Positions 1 to 6,733 of a stretch of 11,012 nucleotides of DNA are shown one piece after another. Made by a program: the position numbers and the translations under genes. How positions within the stretch are numbered: position 1 is the first letter of the stretch; each line of letters opens with the position of its first letter. A model generated the notes under the pieces. It ran no database searches and was not told where the DNA came from. It saw only the letters and a program-made list of their open reading frames with translations. The DNA is from Flavobacteriales bacterium UBA3364 (GTDB lineage Bacteria > Bacteroidota > Bacteroidia > Flavobacteriales_F > PHOS-HE28), in the NCBI GenBank assembly GCA_002360495.1, contig DEQO01000150.1:629-11640 (forward strand). The letters run 5' to 3'.

Positions 1-42
1 GCGCGCATCGGCGAAAACTACTGCGCATTTAACGGGTTGACC

Positions 43-135
43 TAGGAAGGCGGTTTATGTATGTTCGTGGGCTCAATAGGGACATTCGTCGATGTAATTC
101 GGGGCTTTACCACTTTGCAACAACGCCGAACCACC
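43..135 (+). promoter_or_regulatory. Leader of the large dehydrogenase gene, with a Shine-Dalgarno-like run
   Basis: A purine run AGGAAGG (45-51) lies 5 bases before an ATG at 57 and 9 bases before an in-frame ATG at 61. The ATG at 57 opens a different frame that shows no recognisable protein. Starting at 61 would put 25 extra residues in front of the signal peptide that begins at the ATG at 136. I prefer 136 because it gives a normal signal peptide, but the purine run keeps 61 open. Bases 1-42 could be the tail of a neighbouring gene: frame 1 is open until the TAG at 43-45. This stretch is too short to identify. Confidence 0.3.
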
Positions 136-3100
136 ATGCGTCTGCACGCGACTTTTTCAACGATCTTCTTTGGCGCTTGCGCCCTTACCGTATTGGTGAA
201 CCAGCCTGCGGTCCAAGGACAAACGTTCGAGCCCGGCTTCAGCCAATCGACGGTTGCGGGAGGGACGTTCAACCAACCGGTCGGGGTCACTTGGGACGCG
301 AACGGCAGGCAGTACGTCTGGGAGAAAGGGGGCAAAGTGTGGATCATCAGCAACGGTGTCCGGTTACCCGCCCCATTGATCGACATCAGTCCGGAAGTGG
401 GCAATTGGCGGGACCACGGATTCCTCGGATTCACCCTGGACCCGAATTTCCTGACCAACGGCCGCATCTACATGATGTATGCAGTGGACCGCCACTACCT
501 GATGAACAACGACCCCAGTACGGGCAATTACAATGCCTCTACGAACGAGTATTACGCCGCCACGATCATGCGGATCACGAGGTATACTGCGATCGGTCCC
601 GATCTCAATACGGTGGACTACGGAAGCCGCTTGGTCCTGCTGGGCGAAACACGGCAGACCGGGGTTCCATTATTGCACGAGTCGCACAGTACGGGGTCAT
701 TGGTATTCGGTTCGGACGGCACCCTTATGGCCACGGTGGGTGATGGCGCGAGCTACAACGGGTACGATACCGGCAATTCGAGCGATACTTACGACGGCGT
801 TGCCTTGAGCAATGGTATCATCCGTGCAGCGGAGGACGTAGGGGCGATGAGGTCCCAATTGTTGAATTGCCACAATGGGAAACTCCTGCGCCTCGACCCG
901 AACACCGGGAACGGACTCCCGAGCAATCCATTCTACGATGCCGCTGCCCCGCGATCGCCGAAGTCGCGTGTTTGGGCCTTGGGTTTGCGCAACCCGTACC
1001 GCATGACACGAAAGCCGGGTGTGGGAAGCACGGATCCAGCGGCAGGCGATCCCGGTGTGTTCTACATCGGCGACGTAGGCATGGGCACGTGGGAGGAATC
1101 GAACGTGTGCTATGAGGCCGGCATGAACTTCGGTTGGCCTATTTTCGAGGGTTTTGAGGAGAACCCGGGCTATGCACCTGCGATCACGACCAACCAGGAC
1201 GTCCCGAACCCGTTCTATGATGGGATCACCTGCACGCAGCAGTTCCTCACATTCCAGGATCTCTTGAAGCAGGATACCCGGCTTCTGCTGAACACGCATC
1301 CCAGTCCCTGCAACCCGAACGTCCCTCTCCCCGCGACCGTCAAGACCTACCTGCATGCACGGCCGAGCATTGACTGGCAGCACGGCAATCGTTCGCGGGT
1401 CGGGGGATTCAACGGGACCACGGCCATTACATACGATCTCGATGCCGGCAATTCACCGGTCCCCGGACCGCGGTTCGGTGGGAATGCGGGGATCGCAGGA
1501 CCGTTCGTTACCGGTCAGAACATGCCGGCCGGATACCAGAATTCCGCTTTCCACGGCGATTATGCTTCGGGATGGATACGGAGGTTCAAGTACGACGAGA
1601 ATGAACAGGTCACCGCGGTGTACAATTTCGCGTCGAGTTTGGGGCCTATTACATGGATCGGGTCGGGACCCGATGGTTGCATCTGGTACATCAAGTACGA
1701 CGCGAACGAGGTACGGAGGATATGCTACACCAGCGCAGTGAACCTTCCGCCGATCGCCATGGCCACACAGACGGTCCAATACGGCCCAGGGCCATTGTCC
1801 GTAACGTTCAATGCTGCCGGTAGCAGCGACCCGGAGAACGGCGCCCTGACCTATAGCTGGAATTTCGGGAATGGTACCGGGAGCGGACCGAACCCTACCC
1901 GGGTCTTCACTTCTCCCGCAGGCGTGGTCACCACATACAACGTGGTGCTGACGGTCACCGATAACATCGGTCAAACGGCGACCCGGAACCTGATCGTCTC
2001 GGTGAACAACACACCACCCGTCGTGGACATCACGAGCATCCCCGTCACGGCGTTCTATCCGGTGGGGGTCGACACCACTTACCTGCTGCAAGCTTCGGTC
2101 ACCGATGGGCAGCATGGCCCTGCACAATTGACCTATGCGTGGCGCACTACGCTCTATCACAACAATCACAACCACCCGGAGCCTATCGACGCGAACGTCA
2201 CGTCCTCCACGGTGATCAGCGGTGCTGGATGCAATGGGGATGATTTCAGCTACAAAGTGACGCTCACCGTAACGGATGCAGGCGGACTTTCCGGCACCTC
2301 GGAACGCACGCTCTACCCGCGTTGCCAGGCGATCGCACCTGCCGCCGTGATCATGGCGAACGTTACGGCCGGTTTGGGGCCGCTCGCGGTCAACTTCGAT
2401 GGGTCCGCATCGTACGACCCAGGCACTATCGTAAGCTACGCTTGGGATTTCGGCGATGGCACATCGAGTACGAGCCAGACGCCGGTGAAGATGTTCAGCC
2501 AGGCGGGCGATCACCAGGTCACTCTCACCGTGATGGACAACGATGGCCTGATCGGACAAGCCACGCGGGTGATCACGGTGCTGACCCTCTCGCCACCACA
2601 GTGTTTCGGTGCTGCTGGATCCGTCCTCAGCGAGACTTGGAACAACGTCTCAGGGAACGCCATCACGGACCTGGTGAACTCACCGAACTACCCGAACAGC
2701 CCCTCGAGCTCGGCATTCCCGACCTCAATGACCCTGGCGGCCAACACGGCGGACAACTATGGTCGAAGGATCCGCGGCTTCATTGTACCACCCCAGTCGG
2801 GCAACTATGTCTTTACTGCGGTCGGCGACGACAACGTGGCGGTGTATCTGGGCCTGAACGCAGAGCCGGCGTACAAGCGCCTCATCTGTAGCATACCTGG
2901 GTGGACCAACGTGGGCGAATTCACGAAGTATCCGGAGCAGACCAGCGCCACGATCAGCCTGCAGGCCGGTGTCTATTACTATGTGGAGGTCCTCCAGAAG
3001 GAGGGGACCGGTGGCGATCACGTGAGCCTCTATTGGCAGACGCCGTCCAACTCGACGCGGACGATCATTCCCGGCTCCGTACTGGTGCGCTGGCAGAATT

Positions 3101-3843
3101 GCGCACCGAGCGTTCGGGTCCGCCTGAACCTGCAAGGTCCTTGGGAGAATGCCACCGCCCAGATGAAGGACGATCTGCGCGTGGCAAGCCTCGTTCCGAC
3201 CACCGAACCCTATCAAGGCATGGGCTTCACCATGGTGGGAAGCGGCGGGGAAACGATGCCGGCAGCATTGCTCAGTACGACCGGCAAGAACGCCATCGTG
3301 GATTGGGTACTGGTGGAACTTCGGAACAAGAACAATCCCGCCCAGATACTCGCCACCAAGAGCGCACTGCTGCAGCGTGACGGCGATGTGATCGGCACGG
3401 ACGGTTACACGCGGCTCTTGTTCAACGTGGCAGCGGACAACTACTTCGTTGCCGTGCGCCACCGCAACCATTTGGGCGCGATGACCTTCGCGGCGAAGAC
3501 CTTGGGGGCATCGGAGGTGGGGGTGGATTTCACTTTGTCCACCGAGGCCGTGTACGGGACCAACGCCCGCTATGCGCTCCAGAACGGCCGACGCGCGCTC
3601 TGGTGCGGGAACACGTTCACCGATGCGCAGATCATGTATACGGGACTGAACAACGACCGCGACCCCATTCTGGAAAGTATCGGCGGCCTCGTTCCCACCA
3701 ACACGGCCACCGGATACTCAAGACGTGACGTGAACCTGGACGGGGTGATCAAGTACACCGGGCAGTTCAACGATCGGGACTTGATCCTGCAGAACATCGG
3801 CGGTATCGTCCCGACATCCGTTCGTCTGCAACAACTGCCCTGA
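136..3843 (+). CDS. Secreted PQQ-dependent sugar (glucose/sorbosone) dehydrogenase-like protein with PKD, PA14 and dockerin-like C-terminal module
   Basis: This is a 1235-residue multidomain exported protein. Residues 1 to about 29 form a signal peptide: MRLH, a hydrophobic core, then AVQGQ. Residues about 30-535 match the glucose/sorbosone dehydrogenase propeller, a family that typically oxidises sugars with PQQ. Visible family signatures are DHGFLGFTLDPNF (from about 93), HESHSTGSLVFGSDG (from about 181), GLRNPYRM (about 283) and a following GDVG...FGWPIFEG stretch. A PKD domain spans about 538-623 (SSDPENG, YSWNFGNG). A second Ig-like segment spans about 624-730, and another PKD domain about 734-815 (YAWDFGDG). 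A PA14-like domain covers about 829-987 (GDDNVAVYLG, VYYYVEVLQKEG) and may bind carbohydrate. Residues about 993-1235 form a Bacteroidota-type C-terminal module ending in two Asp-rich repeats, perhaps for surface sorting or attachment. Substrate and cofactor are inferred from family only. The ATG at 136 was chosen over 61 because it directly precedes the signal peptide. Confidence 0.88.
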   Translation: MRLHATFSTIFFGACALTVLVNQPAVQGQTFEPGFSQSTVAGGTFNQPVGVTWDANGRQYVWEKGGKVWIISNGVRLPAPLIDISPEVGNWRDHGFLGFTLDPNFLTNGRIYMMYAVDRHYLMNNDPSTGNYNASTNEYYAATIMRITRYTAIGPDLNTVDYGSRLVLLGETRQTGVPLLHESHSTGSLVFGSDGTLMATVGDGASYNGYDTGNSSDTYDGVALSNGIIRAAEDVGAMRSQLLNCHNGKLLRLDPNTGNGLPSNPFYDAAAPRSPKSRVWALGLRNPYRMTRKPGVGSTDPAAGDPGVFYIGDVGMGTWEESNVCYEAGMNFGWPIFEGFEENPGYAPAITTNQDVPNPFYDGITCTQQFLTFQDLLKQDTRLLLNTHPSPCNPNVPLPATVKTYLHARPSIDWQHGNRSRVGGFNGTTAITYDLDAGNSPVPGPRFGGNAGIAGPFVTGQNMPAGYQNSAFHGDYASGWIRRFKYDENEQVTAVYNFASSLGPITWIGSGPDGCIWYIKYDANEVRRICYTSAVNLPPIAMATQTVQYGPGPLSVTFNAAGSSDPENGALTYSWNFGNGTGSGPNPTRVFTSPAGVVTTYNVVLTVTDNIGQTATRNLIVSVNNTPPVVDITSIPVTAFYPVGVDTTYLLQASVTDGQHGPAQLTYAWRTTLYHNNHNHPEPIDANVTSSTVISGAGCNGDDFSYKVTLTVTDAGGLSGTSERTLYPRCQAIAPAAVIMANVTAGLGPLAVNFDGSASYDPGTIVSYAWDFGDGTSSTSQTPVKMFSQAGDHQVTLTVMDNDGLIGQATRVITVLTLSPPQCFGAAGSVLSETWNNVSGNAITDLVNSPNYPNSPSSSAFPTSMTLAANTADNYGRRIRGFIVPPQSGNYVFTAVGDDNVAVYLGLNAEPAYKRLICSIPGWTNVGEFTKYPEQTSATISLQAGVYYYVEVLQKEGTGGDHVSLYWQTPSNSTRTIIPGSVLVRWQNCAPSVRVRLNLQGPWENATAQMKDDLRVASLVPTTEPYQGMGFTMVGSGGETMPAALLSTTGKNAIVDWVLVELRNKNNPAQILATKSALLQRDGDVIGTDGYTRLLFNVAADNYFVAVRHRNHLGAMTFAAKTLGASEVGVDFTLSTEAVYGTNARYALQNGRRALWCGNTFTDAQIMYTGLNNDRDPILESIGGLVPTNTATGYSRRDVNLDGVIKYTGQFNDRDLILQNIGGIVPTSVRLQQLP
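3631..3705 (+). repeat. C-terminal dockerin-like repeat, copy 1
   Basis: This segment encodes IMYTGLNNDRDPILESIGG followed by LVPTNT. It closely matches a second copy about 39 codons downstream in the same protein. The Asp/Asn-rich YTG-x2-NDRD core followed by an ILxxIGG helix resembles a calcium-binding dockerin half-repeat. Confidence 0.75.
3748..3822 (+). repeat. C-terminal dockerin-like repeat, copy 2
   Basis: This segment encodes IKYTGQFNDRDLILQNIGG followed by IVPTSV and is preceded by DVNLDGV, an EF-hand-like loop. It ends seven codons before the stop. The two copies share YTG, NDRD, IL, IGG and VPT at matching spacing, so they are a genuine tandem module at the C-terminus. Confidence 0.75.
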
Positions 3844-3860
3844 CGCGGTCAGTGCAACGC

Positions 3861-3894
3861 GAAGGGAGGGTCGACGGTCGTCGGTCCTCCCTTC
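3861..3894 (+). terminator. Strong hairpin after the large dehydrogenase gene
   Basis: GAAGGGAGG (3861-3869) pairs perfectly with CCTCCCTTC (3886-3894) across a 16-base loop that can itself form a short inner stem. The hairpin begins 17 bases after the TGA at 3841-3843. No strong T-run follows on the + strand (GGCTCTTGG), so it may act as a transcript-end or stabilising structure rather than a textbook intrinsic terminator. Confidence 0.6.
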
Positions 3895-4118
3895 GGCTCT
3901 TGGCCGATGGTCCTCAACACGCGTCGTGTGCGTTCATCCAGCAAGCGTCGTAAGCTTCGATCCCTGGAGCGTTCAAGGTACTTCCTTCCGATGGTCATGG
4001 CTGTTCGGTCCTGGTGCGAAGCAAACCATGGTCACTGCGCCGTTACAATACCCCGATCGAGGTAGTAAGGGAAGGTATCCTCCACGATCCAACGTTGGAT
4101 CGGTCGCCCGCAGTCCGG
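3895..4118. other. Gap between converging genes; no independent gene recognised
   Basis: The large dehydrogenase (+) and the propeller gene (-) converge here. Both strands carry open frames, but none has a recognisable product. The only clear structure is the palindrome at 4085-4102. On the minus strand, the frame of the propeller gene stays open for 28 codons past its TGA (4118 down to 4035) before a second TGA at 4032-4034. Confidence 0.5.
4085..4102. repeat. 18-base perfect palindrome
   Basis: CGATCCAACGTTGGATCG reads identically on both strands. It lies 16 bases beyond the stop codon of the minus-strand propeller gene. As RNA it can fold into a 7-base stem with an ACGT loop. No T-run follows on the minus strand (TGGAGGATACC), so a simple terminator role is unproven. 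A protein-binding site is another option. Confidence 0.6.
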
Positions 4119-5264
4119 TCAGAAACCGTCCGCGTTCCGTCTTATGAAGAGCAACTGGTCGCTGAATTCACCGAAGGACCGGCCGGTGCCCACCAAGCCA
4201 TCGTTCAGCGGGATCAAATGCACGATCCGCTCTTCCTTCCCTGTATCGATCGTGCGTTCCCAGATCGGCCCGCCTACTGCGGACGCACGCAGCAGCAGGG
4301 CGTCGCTCAACCCGGGTGTGGATCGCTCTCCGGCGATCAGAAGATCACCATTGGGTGCGGCTTCCAAGGCGTATGCGTGGCGCTCGAAGAGCGTATCGCC
4401 AAGTGCCTTGGTCCAGAGCGTATCACCGTCCAGTTCGATGGCGACGATGTAGACGTGGAAGGGGATGGTATCGCGCGTCAGATCACGCGTGCCATAGCTG
4501 TTGGTCCACCCGGCTGCGATGAAGTTTCCGCCACCGGTGCTGATGATGGCGCGGCATTCCTCGTTGGCCGCACCACCCTTGGACGTGTTCCAGATCACCG
4601 CACCATCGAGGTCCATGCGGAGGAACAACACTTGATCGGTGCCGCCGAACGTTTTCTGTCGGCCCGTGATCATCACGTTCGATCCTTCAATGGCCACGGC
4701 ATAGGCTTCTGCGTCGGTTCCACTGGGTTGCACATGGTTCCAAACAACGACACCGTTCGCATCGAACCGCGTCACCAGCGCTTCGTGGCCATCCTCCGTG
4801 CCGGAGATGCCACAAACAACTATGCCGCCATCGGACAGGGCCGCGCCTCCCCTGTATTGTTGAGAACCTGGGATCGAGGGATGCATCGCCCAAGCAACAC
4901 TACCATCGGGATCCAGCTTCACCACCGACCCATCGTGATCGGTCTCCCCGGTCGGTATCGAACTTCCCACCAGAAAGGCGGATCCATCCGCGGCGTTCAC
5001 ATGGGCTTGGAGGAACAACATGCCATCGACGGCCAGTTGGGAGGCGGAGAGGAAACCACCGGTGCTTGACAGGGTATGGACCGTGCCACCTTGATGTGTC
5101 GTGGGCACGTCCCAAGTGCGCATGCTCACCCGGTAACCATTGTCGATCGGTGTAGCGCCGATGCCGACCTCCGAGGACACTCCGCCGCTTGTTTGGGTGA
5201 AACTTTGCCCCAAGCAAATAGGGTGTCCGGCCAAGAGGAGGAGGTATGGACCGATGGTCTTCAT
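4119..5264 (-). CDS. Secreted six-repeat beta-propeller-like protein, possibly C-terminally truncated
   Basis: This 381-residue protein begins MKTIGPYLLLLAGHPICLGQ, a likely signal peptide. It then carries at least six repeats built on a G-x(n)-DxxVxRxDxDGxxxW pattern. Examples are SVVKLDPDGSVAW, ALVTRFDANGVVVW, VLFLRMDLDGAVIW, VYIVAIELDGDTLW and ALLLRASAVGGPIW. These look like blades of the bacterial repeat propellers seen in exported Bacteroidota proteins, usually of unknown function. The sixth repeat (QLLFIRRNADG, then F) ends at a TGA just where the last strand would come, and no sorting domain follows. The start at 5264 is chosen because the signal peptide begins there; an in-frame ATG at 5273 would add three residues. 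The open frame reaching back to 5672 is antisense to the PAP2 gene and is not coding-like. The gene is divergent from PAP2, with 82 bases between the two starts. Confidence 0.75.
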   Translation of the reverse strand: MKTIGPYLLLLAGHPICLGQSFTQTSGGVSSEVGIGATPIDNGYRVSMRTWDVPTTHQGGTVHTLSSTGGFLSASQLAVDGMLFLQAHVNAADGSAFLVGSSIPTGETDHDGSVVKLDPDGSVAWAMHPSIPGSQQYRGGAALSDGGIVVCGISGTEDGHEALVTRFDANGVVVWNHVQPSGTDAEAYAVAIEGSNVMITGRQKTFGGTDQVLFLRMDLDGAVIWNTSKGGAANEECRAIISTGGGNFIAAGWTNSYGTRDLTRDTIPFHVYIVAIELDGDTLWTKALGDTLFERHAYALEAAPNGDLLIAGERSTPGLSDALLLRASAVGGPIWERTIDTGKEERIVHLIPLNDGLVGTGRSFGEFSDQLLFIRRNADGF

Positions 5265-5296
5265 GTGGAGCATGCCCGAATGTAGGACGCGCGCAT
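5261..5296 (-). CDS. 11-codon upstream mini-ORF overlapping the propeller gene start
   Basis: An ATG at 5296-5294 opens MRASYIRACST and stops at a TGA (5263-5261) that overlaps the propeller gene's ATG as ATGA. An AGGAGG sequence (5312-5307) lies 10 bases upstream of this ATG. The propeller ATG has no such site close to it. This layout is typical of translational coupling from a leader cistron, but the peptide has no recognisable function and the arrangement could be chance. Seen directly: the motif, the spacing and the overlap. Inferred: any regulatory role. Confidence 0.35.
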   Translation of the reverse strand: MRASYIRACST

Positions 5297-5306
5297 CGAT
5301 CTTGGA

Positions 5307-5312
5307 CCTCCT
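5307..5312 (-). promoter_or_regulatory. AGGAGG ribosome binding site of the mini-ORF
   Basis: This is a full AGGAGG on the minus strand, 10 bases before the ATG at 5296. It is notable because most starts in this window lack a clear Shine-Dalgarno sequence. It lies 42 bases before the propeller start at 5264, too far to serve that start directly. Confidence 0.4.
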
Positions 5313-5346
5313 AGCTTCGCCCTGCCCAGCAGTGGAACGCACTACA

Positions 5347-5994
5347 ATGCAACGATCCCGGAGCATCGCATGGTTCCTGGCGGTTTTCATCGCCTTTGCT
5401 GCGCCCTTGGCGTTCGGTGCCCTTGCCCTCGAGCACTTGGAACTGCACCGCCGGATGCATCCGTTCCATTCGCCTGGCTTGGATGCGTTCTTCCGGAACG
5501 CGACGCACTTGGCGGATGGTTTGGTCCCGACCGCCGTTTCGCTCCTGGTGCTCGTGTTCCGCGATATCCGTTCGTTCCTGATGGTGGGTCTGAGCTGCGC
5601 GTTCAGCGCGATCGTCGCCCAATTCCTGAAGCGGGTACCCTTCGCGGACGTGGATCGCCCGTTCATGTTCAAGGCGCAGCTGGGAGATCTCCACTGGGTG
5701 GAAGGGGTGGACCTGCATCACCATCTCAGCTTTCCCAGTGGGCACGCGACCGCCGCCTTCAGCATGTGCCTGGGGTTAGCTGTACTGGTCGCACGCCCCG
5801 CCTGGAGCGTCGTGTTAGCGCTGCTGGCCTGTTCGCTTGCGTATTCACGGGTATACCTCTCGCAGCATTTCACCGAGGATATCCTCGTCGGCGCAACACT
5901 GGGCACCGTTACGGCCTATGCCATGTACCACTGGCTGTACCGCAGTTCCTTCTCAACGAAGAGGTGGCTGGATAGCAGGTTGCTGCGTCGTTAG
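5347..5994 (+). CDS. PAP2-family membrane phosphatase
   Basis: This 215-residue integral membrane protein belongs to the type 2 phosphatidic acid phosphatase family. These enzymes remove phosphate from lipid phosphates such as phosphatidate or undecaprenyl pyrophosphate at the cell membrane. The three signature motifs are present: K95...R104-P105 (spacer two residues longer than the classical KX6RP), P130-S-G-H133, and S167-R168-x5-H174-x3-D178. Expected catalytic residues are H133 and H174. Hydrophobic segments occur near residues 8-28, 55-71, 77-93, 136-149 and 153-166, fitting a multi-pass protein. The ATG at 5347 is chosen because it begins directly before the first membrane helix; the longer frame from 5140 runs antisense through the propeller gene. 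There is no clear Shine-Dalgarno site. The TAG stop (5992-5994) overlaps the end of the converging pseudogene. The exact lipid substrate cannot be told from sequence. Confidence 0.9.
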   Translation: MQRSRSIAWFLAVFIAFAAPLAFGALALEHLELHRRMHPFHSPGLDAFFRNATHLADGLVPTAVSLLVLVFRDIRSFLMVGLSCAFSAIVAQFLKRVPFADVDRPFMFKAQLGDLHWVEGVDLHHHLSFPSGHATAAFSMCLGLAVLVARPAWSVVLALLACSLAYSRVYLSQHFTEDILVGATLGTVTAYAMYHWLYRSSFSTKRWLDSRLLRR

Positions 5995-6481
5995 GACCGG
6001 TATCCGGATCCGAAAGCGGCGTCGATCCCCTCCACGTTCCTGGCGCGACGTTCAACGTAGGGACGCGTTCGAAGAAGACGTCCACGGGCGCACCATCGGA
6101 CAGGTAGGCCAGACCGGCCGGGAAACGCACACCGACATCCATGCGGGAGCCTTTGTAGTCATGGTAGCGACCGTGCTTCCAGTACGGCCCATCGTTCCAT
6201 GGGCGCATGCGGAGCTCGGGGCCATACTAAAGTGGGAGCCTTCCTTTGGCCACGACGATCGGTTCCATCTTGCGGAAGAGGTAGTCGGCATGGAGATGTA
6301 TGCGTTCGCCATGCCCAAGGCTCCACCCCATGCCGAAGTCCATGGCCTTGTCCCCCGTGAGCCGGTATTTCCCGCTTATCCCGGTGGGCTCACCCAGCAT
6401 GGAACCGATACCGAAGCCGTTATCCTGGGCTTATGCTGATGGACGGATGACCAGCAAGAGGGAGGGGAGCCACCCTTTCAC
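5991..6481 (-). pseudogene. Decayed exported small protein (Bacteroidota outer-membrane barrel-like), two stops and a frameshift
   Basis: One minus-strand frame from a GTG at 6481 reads as a signal peptide (VKGWLPSLLLVIRPSA), hits TAA at 6433-6431, and resumes with AQDNGFGIGSMLGEPTG. It continues through GISGKYRLTG, MDFGMGWSLG and HLHADYLF to RLPL, then meets TAG at 6229-6227. It resumes with YGPELRMR, VGVRFPAGLAYL, APVDVFFERVPTLNVAP, and then shifts frame near 6029-6043. The shifted frame gives EGIDAAFGSGYRS and a TAA at 5993-5991. I recall this pattern (GEPTGxSGKYxL, LPLYYG, GVRxPxGLxYL, PxDxFxExxPxL, GxGxRY) from small exported Bacteroidota proteins that are probably outer-membrane barrels. 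The second stop replaces the first tyrosine of the usual LPLYYG. The total span of 491 bases is not a multiple of three, confirming the shift. Sequencing error could explain one lesion, less easily three. Confidence 0.75.
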
Positions 6482-6733
6482 GGTGCGAAATTGGTCCGGT
6501 ACCAAGGGGGGCTCTGCCTGGCCTTGGTGAAATGTCTGCAACATGAAAGGGAGATCAAGGGTGATCCTTGGAGCTTGAAAGCAAGAAGCGCCCTAAGGCG
6601 CTTCCCGGACCAACAGGCTTGGACTCTCCCTTCCTCGCCCGCCGGTCATGCTTCGGACGGTGTTGTCGAAAAAGGTCACAGCTAGGACCAAAAATTCCTG
6701 GTCGCCATGCGGGCCTGTGTGCTGGCCTACCGC
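6482..6733. other. Gap between the decayed gene and the small dehydrogenase gene
   Basis: No protein-like frame is seen in this gap. It holds one perfect hairpin (6585-6604) and two weaker ones: CAAGG/CCTTG at 6556-6570 and GACCA/TGGTC at 6686-6703. All lie downstream of the minus-strand dehydrogenase gene, as expected for a transcript end region. Confidence 0.45.
6585..6604 (-). terminator. Hairpin candidate terminator for the five-gene minus-strand block
   Basis: GAAGCGCC and GGCGCTTC form a perfect 8-base stem with a 4-base loop. On the minus strand the stem is followed by TTGCTTTC, a modest T-rich tail. It lies about 130 bases after the stop of the small dehydrogenase gene. The T-rich side fits minus-strand termination better than plus-strand, but the tail is weak. 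Confidence 0.45.

Noticed and set aside
1453..2559. Long minus-strand open frame (368 codons) inside the large dehydrogenase gene
   Set aside because: It is antisense to well-recognised PKD and Ig-like domains and its translation is Arg/His/Asp-rich with no motif. It is a by-product of the GC-rich codon pattern.
4119..4121. TGA at the end of the propeller gene as a selenocysteine codon, given selD nearby
   Set aside because: No selenocysteine insertion machinery or suitable stem-loop is evident. SelD itself uses Cys, and mnmH already explains selenophosphate use.
4014..5069. Long plus-strand open frame (351 codons) opposite the propeller gene
   Set aside because: The minus strand encodes a signal peptide and regular repeats; the plus-strand translation shows none and no exported or enzymatic motif.
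5140..5346. N-terminal extension of the PAP2 gene to an ATG at 5140
   Set aside because: It would run antisense through the propeller gene's signal peptide and add 69 residues with no family similarity before the first membrane helix.
6227..6433. TAA and TAG at apparent Tyr positions as a reassigned genetic code
   Set aside because: No other gene in the window contains in-frame TAA or TAG, PAP2 ends at TAG, and the same gene also has a frameshift, so decay is simpler.
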